Shown: piece after piece, positions 1-13,077 of the stretch
Position numbering within the stretch: the first letter of the stretch is position 1
Layout: each line of letters starts with the position of its first letter
DNA from: Chrysoperla carnea
Taxonomy: Eukaryota; Arthropoda; Insecta; Neuroptera; Chrysopidae
Length of the DNA stretch: 64,000 nt
Reading direction: 5' to 3'
Assembly (NCBI RefSeq): GCF_905475395.1
Contig: NC_058337.1
Span: 83,446,368 to 83,510,367, forward strand
Notes under the pieces: generated by a model
Seen by the model: only the letters and a program-made list of their open reading frames with translations
Database searches by the model: none
What the model was told of the DNA's origin: nothing
Made by a program: the position numbers and the translations under genes

Positions 1-1486
1 GTGTATAATTACAATGATTTTGCATATCGAACAACTGATTACCAATCAAAGAAATAATCACTTTTATCATTATTTTAGAATGTACTTACATTCATAAAAT
101 ATTATATTTCACAAGGTCTTTAAGCACGACATTTTGATTGCAACAGTTTACAAAAAAAATCAGAAAAAAGTTCATTTAAACTATTATTTACCCAGAAAAA
201 AAAACCCTATTATAGTCGTGTAATAAGTTATAATAAAATATTAAAACTCACCAATATTACTTTTAATACAGTCATTTAAACAGTTTATTTCACAAAACCT
301 CGAAAAAATAAACATTTAAGGGAGACGGGGTAACTTATTCTCGCTACGGAAAAATGTATATTACTACCAAAAAAAATGTATATTAAATGTTGTAAAATTG
401 GCATGCCTTTTTTTATATTTGTAAAACCTGTTAAATTAATTCAATGTTCCTCGAAAGGGATCATTTTACCCAAATTGTAAAAATAGGTGAGTAAAATGAT
501 CCCATTGCGTTCTTACACGCAATCTGTGCAAGATACAAAAGTTATGAAGGATATCTTTGATGTAGAGAATTTAACGTTCTTTCAATTAATGTCTAACTTT
601 GTTTGAACCTTGGATTTTTTCGAAGATTACAATGAAAGCTATTTGGTCAGAAGAAGTGAAAACTTTTTTTTTATCTTATGTTTCCCATCAAAAAGTATAT
701 GTTTCCCTTGTTTTCATTTTTCGGTGGTGAAACCCCAAGATGGTTGTACACTACTACTAGTATTTGTAGCTTTTAGTAGCGTACCACATTCTGTATCGTA
801 TAGTATATAGATACAAGAAGTAATATTAAATAAAATAAGCATAAATAAGTAATTGACATTTATAAGAATGAATTTCAGGGTGAAGGGAATTCATTTATCA
901 AACATATACCTGATAAACTATATTCAAACATTCTTAAATGTCATACAGATTTAAGTAGGTACACTGAAATTAAAAAATATTTAAGTGACCTGAAATTTAT
1001 TTAGAATCAGTGAAATTAGTTTAAAAGTCTTCAGAAAGCCTAACAGAAAGCTTCGTGACATCAAGAGTTAAAAATGATTTTATTTTTATTTCATTCCAAG
1101 GCAGCTTTGAACAGAAATTTCATATTCTTCTCGATTTTTATTACTTGAATGATGTTTGGAGTATATTATTCAATCGTATTTTATGACAAACTAATCGAGC
1201 CCCGTATAAGGACAGGCTAAAATAATATTTTTTAAATATATTAAAACAGTGAAAAATCATTGACATTCGTATAAAGTAGAGCTTTGTGGCTTAAATCAGC
1301 TCTTAAAGTAGAAAGAAAAATTAAAAAAGTTCGTACGCAGTGTATGTGATTCGTTTTCTTAGAACCGAATAGTAATAATTCGATTTGTACGTTTAATAGT
1401 TTGAAGGCATACTCGGTTCAATCGACCAAAATTTCTGCTAGTCAACCTGCCAATCATACTTTACTTATCAGCCAAGCTAAGCTATC
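1..1486. other. AT-rich non-coding stretch
   Basis: No gene is recognised here. The only open frame of note is a short one at 610-810, without splice context or recognisable motif. A perfect 13-bp inverted repeat lies at 457-469 and 491-503 (GGGATCATTTTAC and its complement) around a 21-base loop. The stretch ends at the TTAA target site of the piggyBac element. Confidence 0.6.
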
Positions 1487-1504
1487 TTAACCCTTAACTA
1501 TCCA
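1487..1504. repeat. piggyBac left end: TTAA plus terminal inverted repeat
   Basis: TTAA target duplication (1487-1490) followed by the terminal repeat CCCTTAACTATCCA (1491-1504). Confidence 0.95.
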
Positions 1505-3794
1505 GAATGCTTTTGTGACGTAACTGACTAGTAGTGTCCAACAGACTCATTTTATAAATGTAAGGTATAATGAATGAAAAGAAAGTTATTTTGAATGAAA
1601 AAGACAGTATAATGTATTTCAGTAATGTATATGTACACTTATTTACTTACAGGTATTACAAATAATTTTTTTTTCTGAATGTTCGGAGCATACATTTCGA
1701 TTGCATTTATCACAACACTGTTTTGAAGCCCTTGATAATTTCGAAGGGCAAATATAACAACGCTTCTTCCTTTTCGCAGCTGTTTCAGATGATTGAGCAG
1801 CTTCCTGATTTGGCCCTGCCACGTCTTGCATGGCTGCTAAGTGGTAACTTGATAGTCCTTTCATGCTTCGTCTCCGTATATGAGGTGTTACCAAATCGAT
1901 TGCGATTTCACGTAAAAATCGTTTTCTTAGTGTATTTTTTTTTCGTGAGTTCCAATCAGGATGTATATTTTTCCATATAATAAGCGATGCAATGCCAACA
2001 ACATCTATAATATTTTGAAAAAATGCCATTGGCCACCTATTTGTTTTACGCCGAACTGTATACTCATGAACCATCTGGTCCAGCGTATCGACATCTCCCT
2101 TGGTGGAGTTGTAGTACAAGTTTATTTCAGATTTGTTGTTTTTGTTCACATTTACTTCTTTTCCATGATGCATCGTAGACAAAAAAATTACAGCACGATT
2201 CTTTTTTGGTACATAAGAGACCAATGTCATATTTTTATAAAATCCAAATACATTAGACTCAATATCGCGGGTTTTCTTGGGTTGAAAATTTGGAGGTATA
2301 CACGCCTTATTTTTTCTCAATGTTCCAACTATTGTAAGACCATTTTGTGCCAAAGATTTTGCGACATCAATACTCGTGAAATAATTATCAAAAGTAACAT
2401 TTCTATTACTTCGGAAGTATGGTTCACATAACTGGTTGACTACATTGTAGGCTAAATTTTCCGCCCTGTTTTGTCCTTCTTTTCCGAGATATGGTATTCC
2501 AAATAGGGGGTAACTAGTTTTGCTGTCACAGATCCACCAAATTTTCATACCATACATTATCAGGTTTGCTGGGTAGGTACTGTTTGAATGATACGCGTCC
2601 TCGAAAAGTGACAAGCTGCTCGTCAATGGTTAGATTTTCTCCAGGCAAATAAAACTTTTTCAGGTTTTGGTTTACGTATTCCCATAATTCTCTAATAGGT
2701 GCAAGTTTATTTTTGGACTTTCTCAGGGACCTAGTATTTTTATCATCGAATCGTAAGTTTCGTAATAAAGAAGCAAATCTATTTTTTCCCATTGTAGCTC
2801 GAAATATTGGATTGCCAAAGATAGGATCCCAGTATTCTTTAAAATCCACACCTCCCTGTTTATTGATGCCGATAGTCAATAAAAGACCTAGAAATGCTTG
2901 CATTTCGATTTTGTCTGTTGATTTCCATCGATTTTGTAAAACTCTTAGCCCTTCAGTATTGGTATATTTTACTATTATTTCTAATACGTAATCGTCGAAA
3001 AAAAGGCTGAAACTGTCTATCGGATCTATTATAGCTTGCCCCGGAGGAAGAATCACTTTATGAATACCACCGCGAATTATGTTGTGTCGAGGCGTTCGTC
3101 TTTGCCTGTCAGGTTCTGATTTCCAAGTTGTTCCATCTCTTCCTTTATAAGTGTCAATTGAGACGTATTCTTGTAATGGTACATCATCAGTCTCACTCCA
3201 TAATTGTTCATCATCGTTTTCAGATGCTGGTTCTGTCACATTACTGTCACTATCAGAACAGCTGTCAACAGAAAAATTCTCTTTATCACGATCGTTCTCA
3301 CGCACAAAAAAATTTTCATCGTCACTTTCAACAAGGGCACGTTGAATTTCACTTTCTGTTAGTTGCCGTTTAGCCATATCTTAGAATAAAAACTAATCAG
3401 AACACGACTTCTTTATGACAATAATTTCTGATCACTATTGATACGTGATAAGATATAACAAAGACTACGATTATAACACAAACAAGTGTATGTTGTGTGC
3501 AAACAAGTAGCGTAAAAAAAATGAGTAAATAAAAAACAATCTAACTTCACACTCGAATCAAACTAAATGTTATTGTGTCTGTTGGACACTTCAGGATTGA
3601 TGAAGTACTATTTTCGTTCATTAACCAAAAATAATAAACTATTCATGTTACAAATAATTTTATTGCACATTTAGATTCGTAAAACATTGGTGATAAATTA
3701 GATAAAAGGCCGATTCATAAAAACAAATACTTTGGTTTTTATGAAATCATAAACGCAAAATTGTGTCCGCAAGACACTTGTGGATAGTTAAGGG
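1491..3794 (-). mobile_element. piggyBac-family DNA transposon, nearly intact
   Basis: The element is 2304 bp long and carries perfect 14-bp terminal inverted repeats (CCCTTAACTATCCA at 1491-1504, its complement at 3781-3794). Both ends are flanked by TTAA (1487-1490 and 3795-3798), the target site this superfamily duplicates. It holds a single transposase gene on the - strand. A subterminal inverted repeat, GTGTCCAACAGAC, sits at 1534-1546 and 3577-3589. Intact ends, intact target duplications and only one visible coding break suggest a young insertion; that age is inferred. Confidence 0.95.
1643..3377 (-). pseudogene. piggyBac transposase (PGBD-like), one frameshift
   Basis: This encodes the cut-and-paste transposase of the surrounding element. 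It reads as two overlapping open frames: 3377-2526 (283 aa, from ATG) and about 2560-1643. The break is one extra base near 2555-2560, in the stretch following SKPDN. Without it the protein would be about 577 aa, normal for the family (piggyBac itself is 594). The N-terminus is acidic. The catalytic aspartates are in recognisable contexts: LTIDEQL near residue 252 in the first frame, then TFDNYFTS and VDTLDQM in the second. RKTNRWPMAFF, typical of the family, follows the third. The C-terminus is a cysteine-rich zinc-binding domain with repeated CxxC motifs. As read, it should not make active protein. Confidence 0.93.
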
Positions 3795-3798
3795 TTAA
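3781..3798. repeat. piggyBac right end: terminal inverted repeat plus TTAA
   Basis: TGGATAGTTAAGGG (3781-3794) is the exact complement of the left terminus and is followed by TTAA (3795-3798). Confidence 0.95.
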
Positions 3799-6700
3799 TA
3801 ATACTGTCAATAGTATTTTGCATGCTGTAATTTGTAGATTCATTCACTCATTTATCAAGAGCAAAATGCAAAAAGTTTTTTGCTACCTGAGGTGTAGACC
3901 TGGTTTCAGACATAACAGAAATTTCGAACGAATTTGTCAACTTTCATTGATTTATAATAACTAAGAAAATAAGTTTATGAAATTAAATATAATTTAAAAA
4001 ACATATAAGAAAACACTCTTGTTTGTCTTGTTAACATTGATATTTTCAATTTTAATGTAAAATTTATCATTTTGAAACGTGGGGTGTACTCTACATTGAT
4101 GATTGTAATTATTATGTTAAACAGATACCGGCCACTGCCCGCTTTATATAAATTTACACATTTTAGTTCAGATATTAATAAACCGTTTCTTACTTTGTTT
4201 TTAAACTATGTTATTTTAAATCGTACGACTAGAAAACATCGCACATAACCGTGACCTCTACGATTCAAATGCCTACTAGGTTTTTAATTTTCGTATTCCG
4301 TTACGATTTAAAAGAGATGATTCCGTTCTATTAAATAGTCGTTAATATCTACTTAATACGTCTGCATAATTCATAAACCTGGAAACACAGGGTGAAAAAC
4401 GAATTTAAAATTTATAATACCAGTTCGTATCAAACACATCATAAAACAAATTTAAAATAATATGATAGTGTCAATTATTTTTATCAAGAGTATACAAAGA
4501 TATATTGTAAAAGAACAAATTAATACACTTGCAACAACTATAATAAAATTTTGTTTATATTATATATGAAATTATGAATAATTGCATTTGTTTGGTTTTT
4601 GAATATTTACAAATCCATAATATTAAAATTACCTAGATATATTTACAATAATACGAAATATGTTTTAAAGTATTTTTAAATGTGTTATAATATAACGTAT
4701 ATAAATGTAATTTTGTAATTACTGAACCGGAAATATTCACAATATTTTACATATATAATTAGTTCCTATATATATATGTGATCTATTAAGCTAGCCGATA
4801 AGATATTTTCATTTTTTCCAGCTATTTATTATGTCACAATTATTAAAAGGGCGTTACCAAAAATTATTCTTTGTATGGCAACCTTACATATCCACATTTC
4901 TAAATAGAAAGTAATTTATGAAATTTGGCAGTTTAAAACAACCATTTTCCGACTTTGTCATTCTTGAAAAAAAATCAATTAACAATTTTTTTATTCTTTA
5001 ATCAACGATTTTATATTTGTCTTATTGAAAACATAAATTTTTGTCATTTTAAAAACGATTTAAGAAAATTCATATAACATATTCATTTATTTAAAGTATT
5101 AGGAGTTACTTTAACACTGCCAGTTTCTATACCATCGTACGAGAAGTTATTTGCAAAATATAAAAAGTAATTCCGGACATATCTACTGCCGATAAAAGAT
5201 GTTTAACAATTTTGGCAATTTTATCATCTGATTACAAATCACTAGAAGAATATCTCTAAATTTATTTCTTTGAAAATGATATAATTTTAACTCAAATATG
5301 TTTTAGTTTTTATATGCTGCGTATGTAATAAACAAATTTTTTTTGGTACGTGATATTTTTTGAAAACCAACATACAATTGTGTATATCTATACGATCCTA
5401 AAGGCCAAGACATAGTCTTCAATCATGGATTGAAATTCTCTTCAAACCATACAACTTTTGTTAAAGGGTTTAGGTTATGGAATATTTTCCTTAAGATTAG
5501 GAAAGTCTATGATCAGGATATTTGTTTTGGTTAACTTGATAGACCCGTGAATATGTATTTTAAAGTAGTTCAATTATGAAATTTATGCGTAAATTTACAC
5601 ACTCAAAAATGTCTTAACAAATGCCATTTTTAATTTAGCGTATAGCGTCGACCATAGGAGGTTATAAATCATCATAGATTTAAAATATGCTTCAACTGAC
5701 AAGAAAAAATTGATTTTGGATATACAAATTATATCATATATACTGATCTCAAGGGTACAATCTTGTGGAAAATAGAAGGTACTGTTGAATTAAACATTGT
5801 TATTATTTATTTTGTTTTTCCTTTGATTTCTTCATATTTGTCTTTTAATATTGACTCGCTTAGCTAATTTGGTCATTTTTTAATATACATACACCTAATT
5901 TTTATTACTGTAGTACCTACGTGAAGATATGGGGAGAGTATAAGGTAAAAATTCTTTCAGGATTTTTCATTTACTTTAAAGCTTTTATTGAGCTAAAAAG
6001 GCAAATATAATCTCTCCAAAGTCGTCCATATTCAATATTTTTAATAACGTTTACAGTACGAATCATTGTATCAATTTATATCAAGAAATAGTGGAAGCGA
6101 TGGGAAGAAGTAAGTAATTAAATTTCACTACACTTCCACCATATTTACACTTGTTTACATAACATCAATTGCATTAATTAGTACATTCAAAAAGCGAATT
6201 CATGCAAAGCTTGTAAAAAATATTATGCAATTCAAATTTAACCACAAGAAAATTATATTTTTCACGTCAATTAGCAAAATTTTAGCTTCGCTATGTATAT
6301 ACACTGACTGTGAGGCTTTTTTACAAATTTTTTTATAATTCATATTTGAAACTGTTTTTAAAATATAAGGTTTTACGAAACCAAAAATAACTAGCTCTTT
6401 TTTTAAAAAAATTAAAATTCTTAAGAGCTTAGATTTTAGATAAACTTATAAATTATGTATGTAATATTTCAAGAAAAATTAATGTGATAATAGCTCTTAT
6501 TTTCAAATAAAATATTTTATTAAATATTTGATTTATCCTGTCCCAAATTTCGCATACTTTTTTTTGGCTAATTCAAGTATCCTGCACCGCTAATACATAT
6601 AAGAAAGGCCCCGATAAAAAAATCATGACTCCGATAAAAGAAGGATTTTGAAATGTTGTACTTATTGTAAATGTTGGACTTCTTAATTAAGGTGACAACT

Positions 6701-7539
6701 TCCGGGGACCCATAGTTGCTAAGATACAAAGGATTTTAATATCGAAATTCGTGATGAAGTGGTTTTTTTTAAATCTATAATCACCAACTTTTGTTTAATT
6801 GTCTGACTCATTGGTGACTAATGAATTTTGATTTTTGGATTTATTTCCATAGATTAATTTCCAATATATGAAAATTTCAATTTAAAAACCCTTTCCTTTA
6901 ATACTCTATAACTATATTTTTACCTCTCCTTGAAAATTGTAACCAAAATTGAATTTATCCGATTTTATCCTTATTGTAAAAGATGCCGTAGAAAGAAAAC
7001 TGTGCTAAGTATTAATCAAAACTTGTGAATTTTGATTTTTAAAACTTTCATACTTTTTAAAAGTATGAGACCTCGAAAGTTTCACCTAGATCGAAAATAT
7101 TCACCTAGATCGAAAATCTCTTTTCTTGCAAGGTATTTTCTATAAAAGTACTTGTTTATTGATTGATTTGTGGGCTAAAATGTAAATTAGCCAAAATATA
7201 ATATAATTTCAAATATTTTAGAAGTTGTTATAGGTATTTACAAAACATTCATCCCTAATGATATAAAAATAATTTTTACCAGCTTTTGTGAATTCCATGA
7301 AAGGGATGATAGAATTTGAATCGTTTTAAAATTCAAACTATAGTGAAATAAATCATAGATGTAACAAAAATATAATAAACAATAAAACAATATATTTACA
7401 CCTTATAACTGTATAAATACATACACGTTGATTGAAATTGTTACCTATGGGTGTAGGTAAGTAACATATGAAATAGGCCCGAAGTGGTGACTTCCATCTT
7501 CATGGTCATCATGAATTACCCCAAGGTTGGACAGTTTCA
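3799..7539. other. Non-coding, AT-rich intergenic stretch
   Basis: No supported gene. It contains microsatellite-like AT runs and one small inverted-repeat element at 6091-6139. The last about 100 bases belong to the cuticle-gene promoter region. Confidence 0.5.
6091..6139. repeat. Mini inverted-repeat element (GTGGAAG...CTTCCAC)
   Basis: GTGGAAG at 6091-6097 pairs with CTTCCAC at 6133-6139. The left part GTGGAAGCGATGGGAA recurs elsewhere (about 35310 and 41230), and a clearer copy lies at 30728-30798. Confidence 0.45.
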
Positions 7540-7577
7540 TATAAAAGTTGATCCATATACTGATTAAAAGTCAGTTA
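7540..7577 (+). promoter_or_regulatory. Core promoter of cuticle gene 1 (TATA box and initiator)
   Basis: TATAAAAG at 7540-7547 and an arthropod initiator, TCAGTT, at 7571-7576. The initiator A at 7573 is 33 bases from the start of the TATA box, the expected spacing. The leader to the ATG at 7635 has no other ATG. Confidence 0.8.
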
Positions 7578-7634
7578 CAGTTTGCCTTTTCTACGGTAGA
7601 CACACATACATATACAATAAAAATTAACTCCAAT

Positions 7635-9051
7635 ATGAACGCTTTTGTGAGTACTTTCACTTATTGTTTTAATTACAAATTTTATTCATTAATTATAAAC
7701 TAATAACAACAATACCGCTAATACAATTTTGTTAGAGAAATTTGTTTTGGGAAAACCGAAAAATTCGGATTATTTAAAATAGTGCTTCAAACATTTGTGC
7801 ATTTTTTTCCTGCTTGAACCAACGATTTAGAAAGGCCAAGGTTTGGCTCTGAAAAATTCGTTCTGAAAAACGAACCAAAATTATTATAATTTTCTTTTAG
7901 TTTGCTTTTATTCGTAGTAAAACTATTCAATTAATTTTAAAGCATTGAAAATAATTTTTTTTATCGTAAAAACTATTTCCTAGTTCAATAATATTATTTA
8001 AAAGTTTTTTTGATCTCTAATTTTACAAGGAATTAATATTTGAAGGAATCACTGAAGTTAATTTTATTTTGAAAATAATTATATAATTTCAGATAACTTT
8101 TCAACAATTTTAATTAAGTACTTATTAAGAATTTTATTAATTTAAACTATTCTTGAAATTTTGTATCTTACTTTTTAAGAATTTTCTGGACTATTTTGTT
8201 TAAATTTAACATATGATTTAATTTTCATTCAATTAACTATGCATTATTTTCGTTATTTTTTTTGTCTACAAAAACACAATTCCAGAAAACGTGACTAGCA
8301 TTTAATGCGGAAGTAAAATAGATTAAATCAGACATAGGTGTGGTTCTAAATGTGGTTTATTATTTATCCGCAGGTATATTTGTTCGCTGTTTTTGTCGCT
8401 GTTGTGCAAGCACAACGTGGATACTCGAACGACCCTCAAAATGCTGCCATATTAAATGAAGAACGTTTCTTAAGTGTAAGTGGTGCTTTTGGTGCTGCCT
8501 ACAAACAAGAAGATGGTGTACAATTCAAAGAAGAAAGTGATGAAAAAGGCAACCGTAAAGGAAGCTACAGTTATGTAGACCCTAATGGAGTAACTCGTAC
8601 CGTACACTATACAGCCGGTGTAAACGGTTTCCAACCCGTTGGTGATCATTTACCAGTTGCACCACCAGCACCACCACAAGTTGCCCCACAACCACAATAT
8701 CAACCACAACCACAATACCAACCACCACAATACCGTGCACCAGTTGCCCCATCAAACAGCCAATACGATGATGGATCATACAACCCAGCTTTATACGAAA
8801 ATGAAAACTACAACCAACAACCAGCTGCTCCAGTATACCGTCCAGCTCCAGCTCCACAACCACAATACCAACCAGCTCCAGCACCACAACCACAATACCA
8901 ACCTCAACCACAATACCAACCACAACCACAATACCAACCACAACCACAATACCAACCAACAACTCCACCATCCCATAGATTTAACTTCCCAGGTAAACTT
9001 TCCTTGAACCGTAGCCCAGACGGTTATGCATACAGTTTCAACAAAGCTTAA
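7635..9051 (+). CDS. Cuticle protein with RR-1 chitin-binding domain
   Basis: This is a secreted structural protein that should bind chitin in soft cuticle. Exon 1 (coding 7635-7646) gives MNAF and ends at donor GTGAGT. Exon 2 (8374-9051) starts after TTATCCGCAG, in phase 0. Together they give 229 aa. Joining the exons makes a good signal peptide, MNAFVYLFAVFVAVVQA (residues 1-17), which supports this start over the in-frame ATG at 8350, which lies in the intron. An RR-1 domain follows at about residues 52-98, with GSYSYVDPNGVTRTVHYTAG and NGFQPVGDHLP. The remaining 130 residues are low complexity, dominated by QPQYQP-type and AP-rich repeats. Two polyadenylation signals lie just downstream. 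RR-1 assignment is firm; the exact cuticle type and stage are unknown. Confidence 0.93.
8680..8960 (+). repeat. Tandem QPQYQP coding repeats
   Basis: CCACAACCACAATACCAA-type units repeat within the cuticle gene, most regularly at 8850-8960. They encode the tyrosine-, glutamine- and proline-rich tail. Such arrays vary in copy number, so length may differ between alleles. Confidence 0.85.
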
Positions 9052-9146
9052 ATTGTGATTGATATTTTAATTTTTAAGTAGGTATTAATAGCTTCATTCC
9101 ATTTACACACAGACATGCCAAAAATCGTATATCAAATCGTAAATGG

Positions 9147-9166
9147 AATAAACCTATTGTAATAAA
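9147..9166 (+). terminator. Polyadenylation signals of cuticle gene 1
   Basis: AATAAA at 9147-9152 and 9161-9166, about 100 bases after the stop codon and followed by a T-rich tract. Confidence 0.75.
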
Positions 9167-9169
9167 TTC

Positions 9170-12100
9170 TTTTTTGTTTATTTTTTTATTTTTTCGTTTT
9201 GATTATCGTTTTGTTCCATTTTACGGAGCAAAACGGAAATTATTGTATCTCAAAAAAAAAAAAAAATTGTATATGTAAGTGTGTACTTAATTTATTTTGT
9301 AGTCAAAGAAAGTATTCCTACAATACTGTTTTGCCCTCTTACCTTTTTTTACTTGTTAATAAATTTTGAAAAAAAAAAAAAAAAAAATTATTAAAAAAAA
9401 CTTTATTTTGTTTTATTTTTATTCCTATATCAAACTGTAAAAATAAGTGAGTTATTAATTAAATTAATATAGGGTAGTATGATAGGACACCCTGTATTTA
9501 GCTGTAAAATATTAATTATAACTGTAAATTTAAAAAACAATAATTTTATTAGATCATCAAGTACGGACAACATTAAAAAGTGGATGACCTTAGAAATTAA
9601 TAATAAATACATGAATATGGGTGTATAAGGATTGTATAGAGGAAGTATTTGAAAAAGAATCCTTGAACCTTTATAGGATCTATGAAAACTTTTCACCAAA
9701 ATTCAACTTAAATGATTTATGAGAATTTATTTAAAAACATGTTCCTTGATCTCTAAAGCAGGGCAATTGTAAAACATGTTATGTGAGAATTATAATATAT
9801 TTAGTTCAACTGAGAATCAAATACTTTGATATTGATTCATTTGATTCATCTGAATAAAAACCATTCCTCTATTTTCCTAAACATGAAATCAACTTTCCTG
9901 ATTGTGCATGCGCGCAAGAAGTGACAAGATTTATGGCTTTTGGGGATGAATTTTTTAATTTTCATAAAAGAAAGCTTTTATAGATTGACAACATTTATTA
10001 AAGAACTGTTTCATTTGATTCTATTCATTTCAAAGAACTTTGCTATTCCATTGCTATTTTAATTTGTTGACCGATTTCAAAAAAGGGCAAGATTCAACCG
10101 ATGGTTTTTTTTTAATTAATGCCACGACCATCGATCAGATTTTGTTTTTTTTTTTATATAATGAATTATTTATATAATTTAACCAACAAAATTAAAGAAT
10201 TACGTAATAAATAATTTTTAATTACATAGAATTGATCAGTACCTTTGTCCATACTTGACATACTTAATATCGATTGATAAAAGAACGTTATTTAACAAAT
10301 AATATACTAGCTAGTCATAGTCTTGTAAAATTTTGTATTCAGATTCCTGAAATAATACAGTAAACTCTCAAAAGAAATAAATTTAGATTTAAGCCCTCTA
10401 ATCTAAGTCTAAACCCTCTAAGCTCACAAATGAAATAAATTTAGATTGTAGCGGAGAAAAATTCTTTAAAACAATTAAATATTAATATTTTACTTACAAG
10501 GAGTAATTTTCAAGTAAAATAACTGAATGTAAGTGTACTATGATTTTGCTACTGAATCTTTTTATTAATAAAAATAATTGTAAATTATACATTTCATAAA
10601 GATATGTGGAACTTTTCATTATTAATGAATATTTGTAATAAAATTACAAGTAAATAATATTAGGTATTAAAAACTTATTATTTCCTATAAGTTAGTAATA
10701 ACAATTACCTTGAGGATTGTATTTGTATAAAGTATAAATAACGATTATTTTATGTACCGCCTTTAAAAATAGTCATTCTGCTAGTATGCCTACGTAAAAA
10801 TTATTGAATTGTCTTATGCCGTAGTTTTCTAAAACCTAAAAAACAAAAACAAGACCGAAACTGTAATGGCCATTATATTGCCAGTCTTCAAAAAGTTTGT
10901 ATAAAGTTGCAGTTTTGTTTTATTCGACTCGAGTTTATGTTTTGTTTTTGTTTGTCCGTTTAGAGGAAAACTGGCATTAAGTATATGATTAGTGAATTTA
11001 TTTTTAGTGAAGGACACCACCACTAAAATTATTACTGTATGAAGGTCATGTCAATTTTTTTTAAATCTATCTATTAAAACTAGGTAAAAATCCAATAATC
11101 TTGAAAAATTTTATTCGATTTTCTCAAAATATAGCTAAGCAAACTCGATTAAAAGCTTCGAAAATCCGCGTACAATGATATACGTATACGACTGATAGAT
11201 ATAAGCATATAAAAACGAAACTCGTTTTTTGACAATAAGATTAATAATTTTGACAGATAAACATTTTCTAGACTTTATTTAGGTACATTTAAGTACCTAC
11301 ATCACATATTTATTAACCGGTAAAATTTTCGGTTTTAGATGTTAAATCAATCGCTAAAACCATTACTATACTGTTAATATAGTAAATGCTTAATTAGCAT
11401 TTGGGAACATGGGCGAAAATTTTTCTAAGACAGCTTTTATTATCAAAGATAAATTTTAAATCCAGAATTGTCAATTTTGCTTAGAAAGCTAATATCTTTC
11501 ATTTTCCAAATAAACAAACTTTTGAGTGATTTTAATAGATTTTGTGTCAAATAATTTTTAAAATTTGTATACGCTTCTAAACTTTTTATCACATTTACTG
11601 ATACAAATTTTTGAGCAATAGATTCTAAAACTATAAAGTACTAGTTTTCAAAAAAGATATTGAGGGATAGCTGTTCGAGATTTGTTTTAATTCTTTGGAT
11701 GAATTTATTTCATTTTTTTTGTTGTTGCAAATTTTATCAACATCTCGAAAACAAAACGTGTAGCCATTTCTGTATCTACATTTTGGGGATAAATACTACA
11801 ACCTCTTGAAGTCTCTCCATATTCTAATTTATAAAACATTTTGTATATTTAAATACTCGTTAGGAGTGTAAATACTAAATTTCAAGCATATTGAGCCCTG
11901 GGAAAAAAAAACTTTTATATTAAAGATACTCTCTTTTATTAAACCGACAAGTACTATAAACAATAGGGAGAAGAACGAATGTCTAAGTGGCCGTCAGTTC
12001 AATATTTGTCAATATATTATGGGTAAAATTATTTCTATCTGCAAAAACGGTACTGGAAGTGAAATTTTCGTTGATAAGCGTTTATAATTTACCCATAGAA

Positions 12101-13075
12101 AATTACAAAACTACCAAATGTTTTTATTAATATACTTGTTAACCTATACTATAATGACTTCAAAACTGCCTAACAAGTTGCCGAACGAATACAACTATCA
12201 AAAAAGTAAATAAGAATCATTTTTTATTTATTACTTATTGATAAATAACAAATCAATAAATAATTAGTTATACATAAAGATTATTAATCACAAAATATAT
12301 TATATTACATATCTATTACAATATGGTTTATTAAAATTTCATAATACCTACTTACATATTAAACATCGATAGATAATCTATATATAAATATATTTACATT
12401 TGTAATTTGAAAGTAAAATTCATAATTAAAAATTTTGTTATAACTAATAAGTAAGAATTTATTATTTTTTTTAATAAAAATAATGCATCAAAAATGCAGT
12501 TTTTAGTTGTTTGTTTCTTGTGCTCTGAATAACAATTCATGCGTGTAACAATAATAATAACATTACATTAATATAGGTATACAAAAGTTATACTATGTTA
12601 TAGTTCACGCAACCATTTAAATTGGACTCGTGTTTTATTTAATTTATTGTGTGGGTGGGTTTACTTAGCCTGGTGTGGTGTGTACAGGATGTTTAAGACG
12701 GATTAGTCAATTTTTGGCGAGCATTTGTACGTACAATGAACTGGTTTACAATATTATAAATGTATTAAAAAATAATATTTCGTGGAGTTATAAAAACAGT
12801 TATGGTATTTGAAAATGAAATGAGCTTGAGTAATTTTTTTTTTAATTTTATTCTTAAAAACTATAATTTTTTTCATAAAAACTATTGCTAGTCATTTCAT
12901 TTAATTTAGTTTTCTAAAGGGATGTTTTTTTATTTTATTGATTTTCTGGCTAAAATAAGTGCAATAAAGTGTAAATTTCTCCAGTTCACTGATACATATT
13001 TTTTTTTTTAAATAAAAAATTTTTTTTAATTTCTAAAATATAAATTTTTTTCCCATTTTAACTTCTACAAGAACA
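9170..13075. other. Non-coding, AT-rich intergenic stretch
   Basis: No supported gene or recognisable element. A tandem-like duplication around 10375-10450 repeats AAATAAATTTAGATT with CCCTCTAA motifs. Open frames here are short and lack homology that I recognise. Confidence 0.5.
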
Positions 13076-13077
13076 TA

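Noticed and set aside
1961-2431. 156-aa frame on the + strand
   Set aside because: It is the antisense shadow of the piggyBac transposase.
8582-8971. Long valine-rich open frames on the strand opposite the cuticle gene, and another shifted frame on the same strand
   Set aside because: They are mirror frames of the CCACAACCACAATACCAA repeats; low complexity, no start context.
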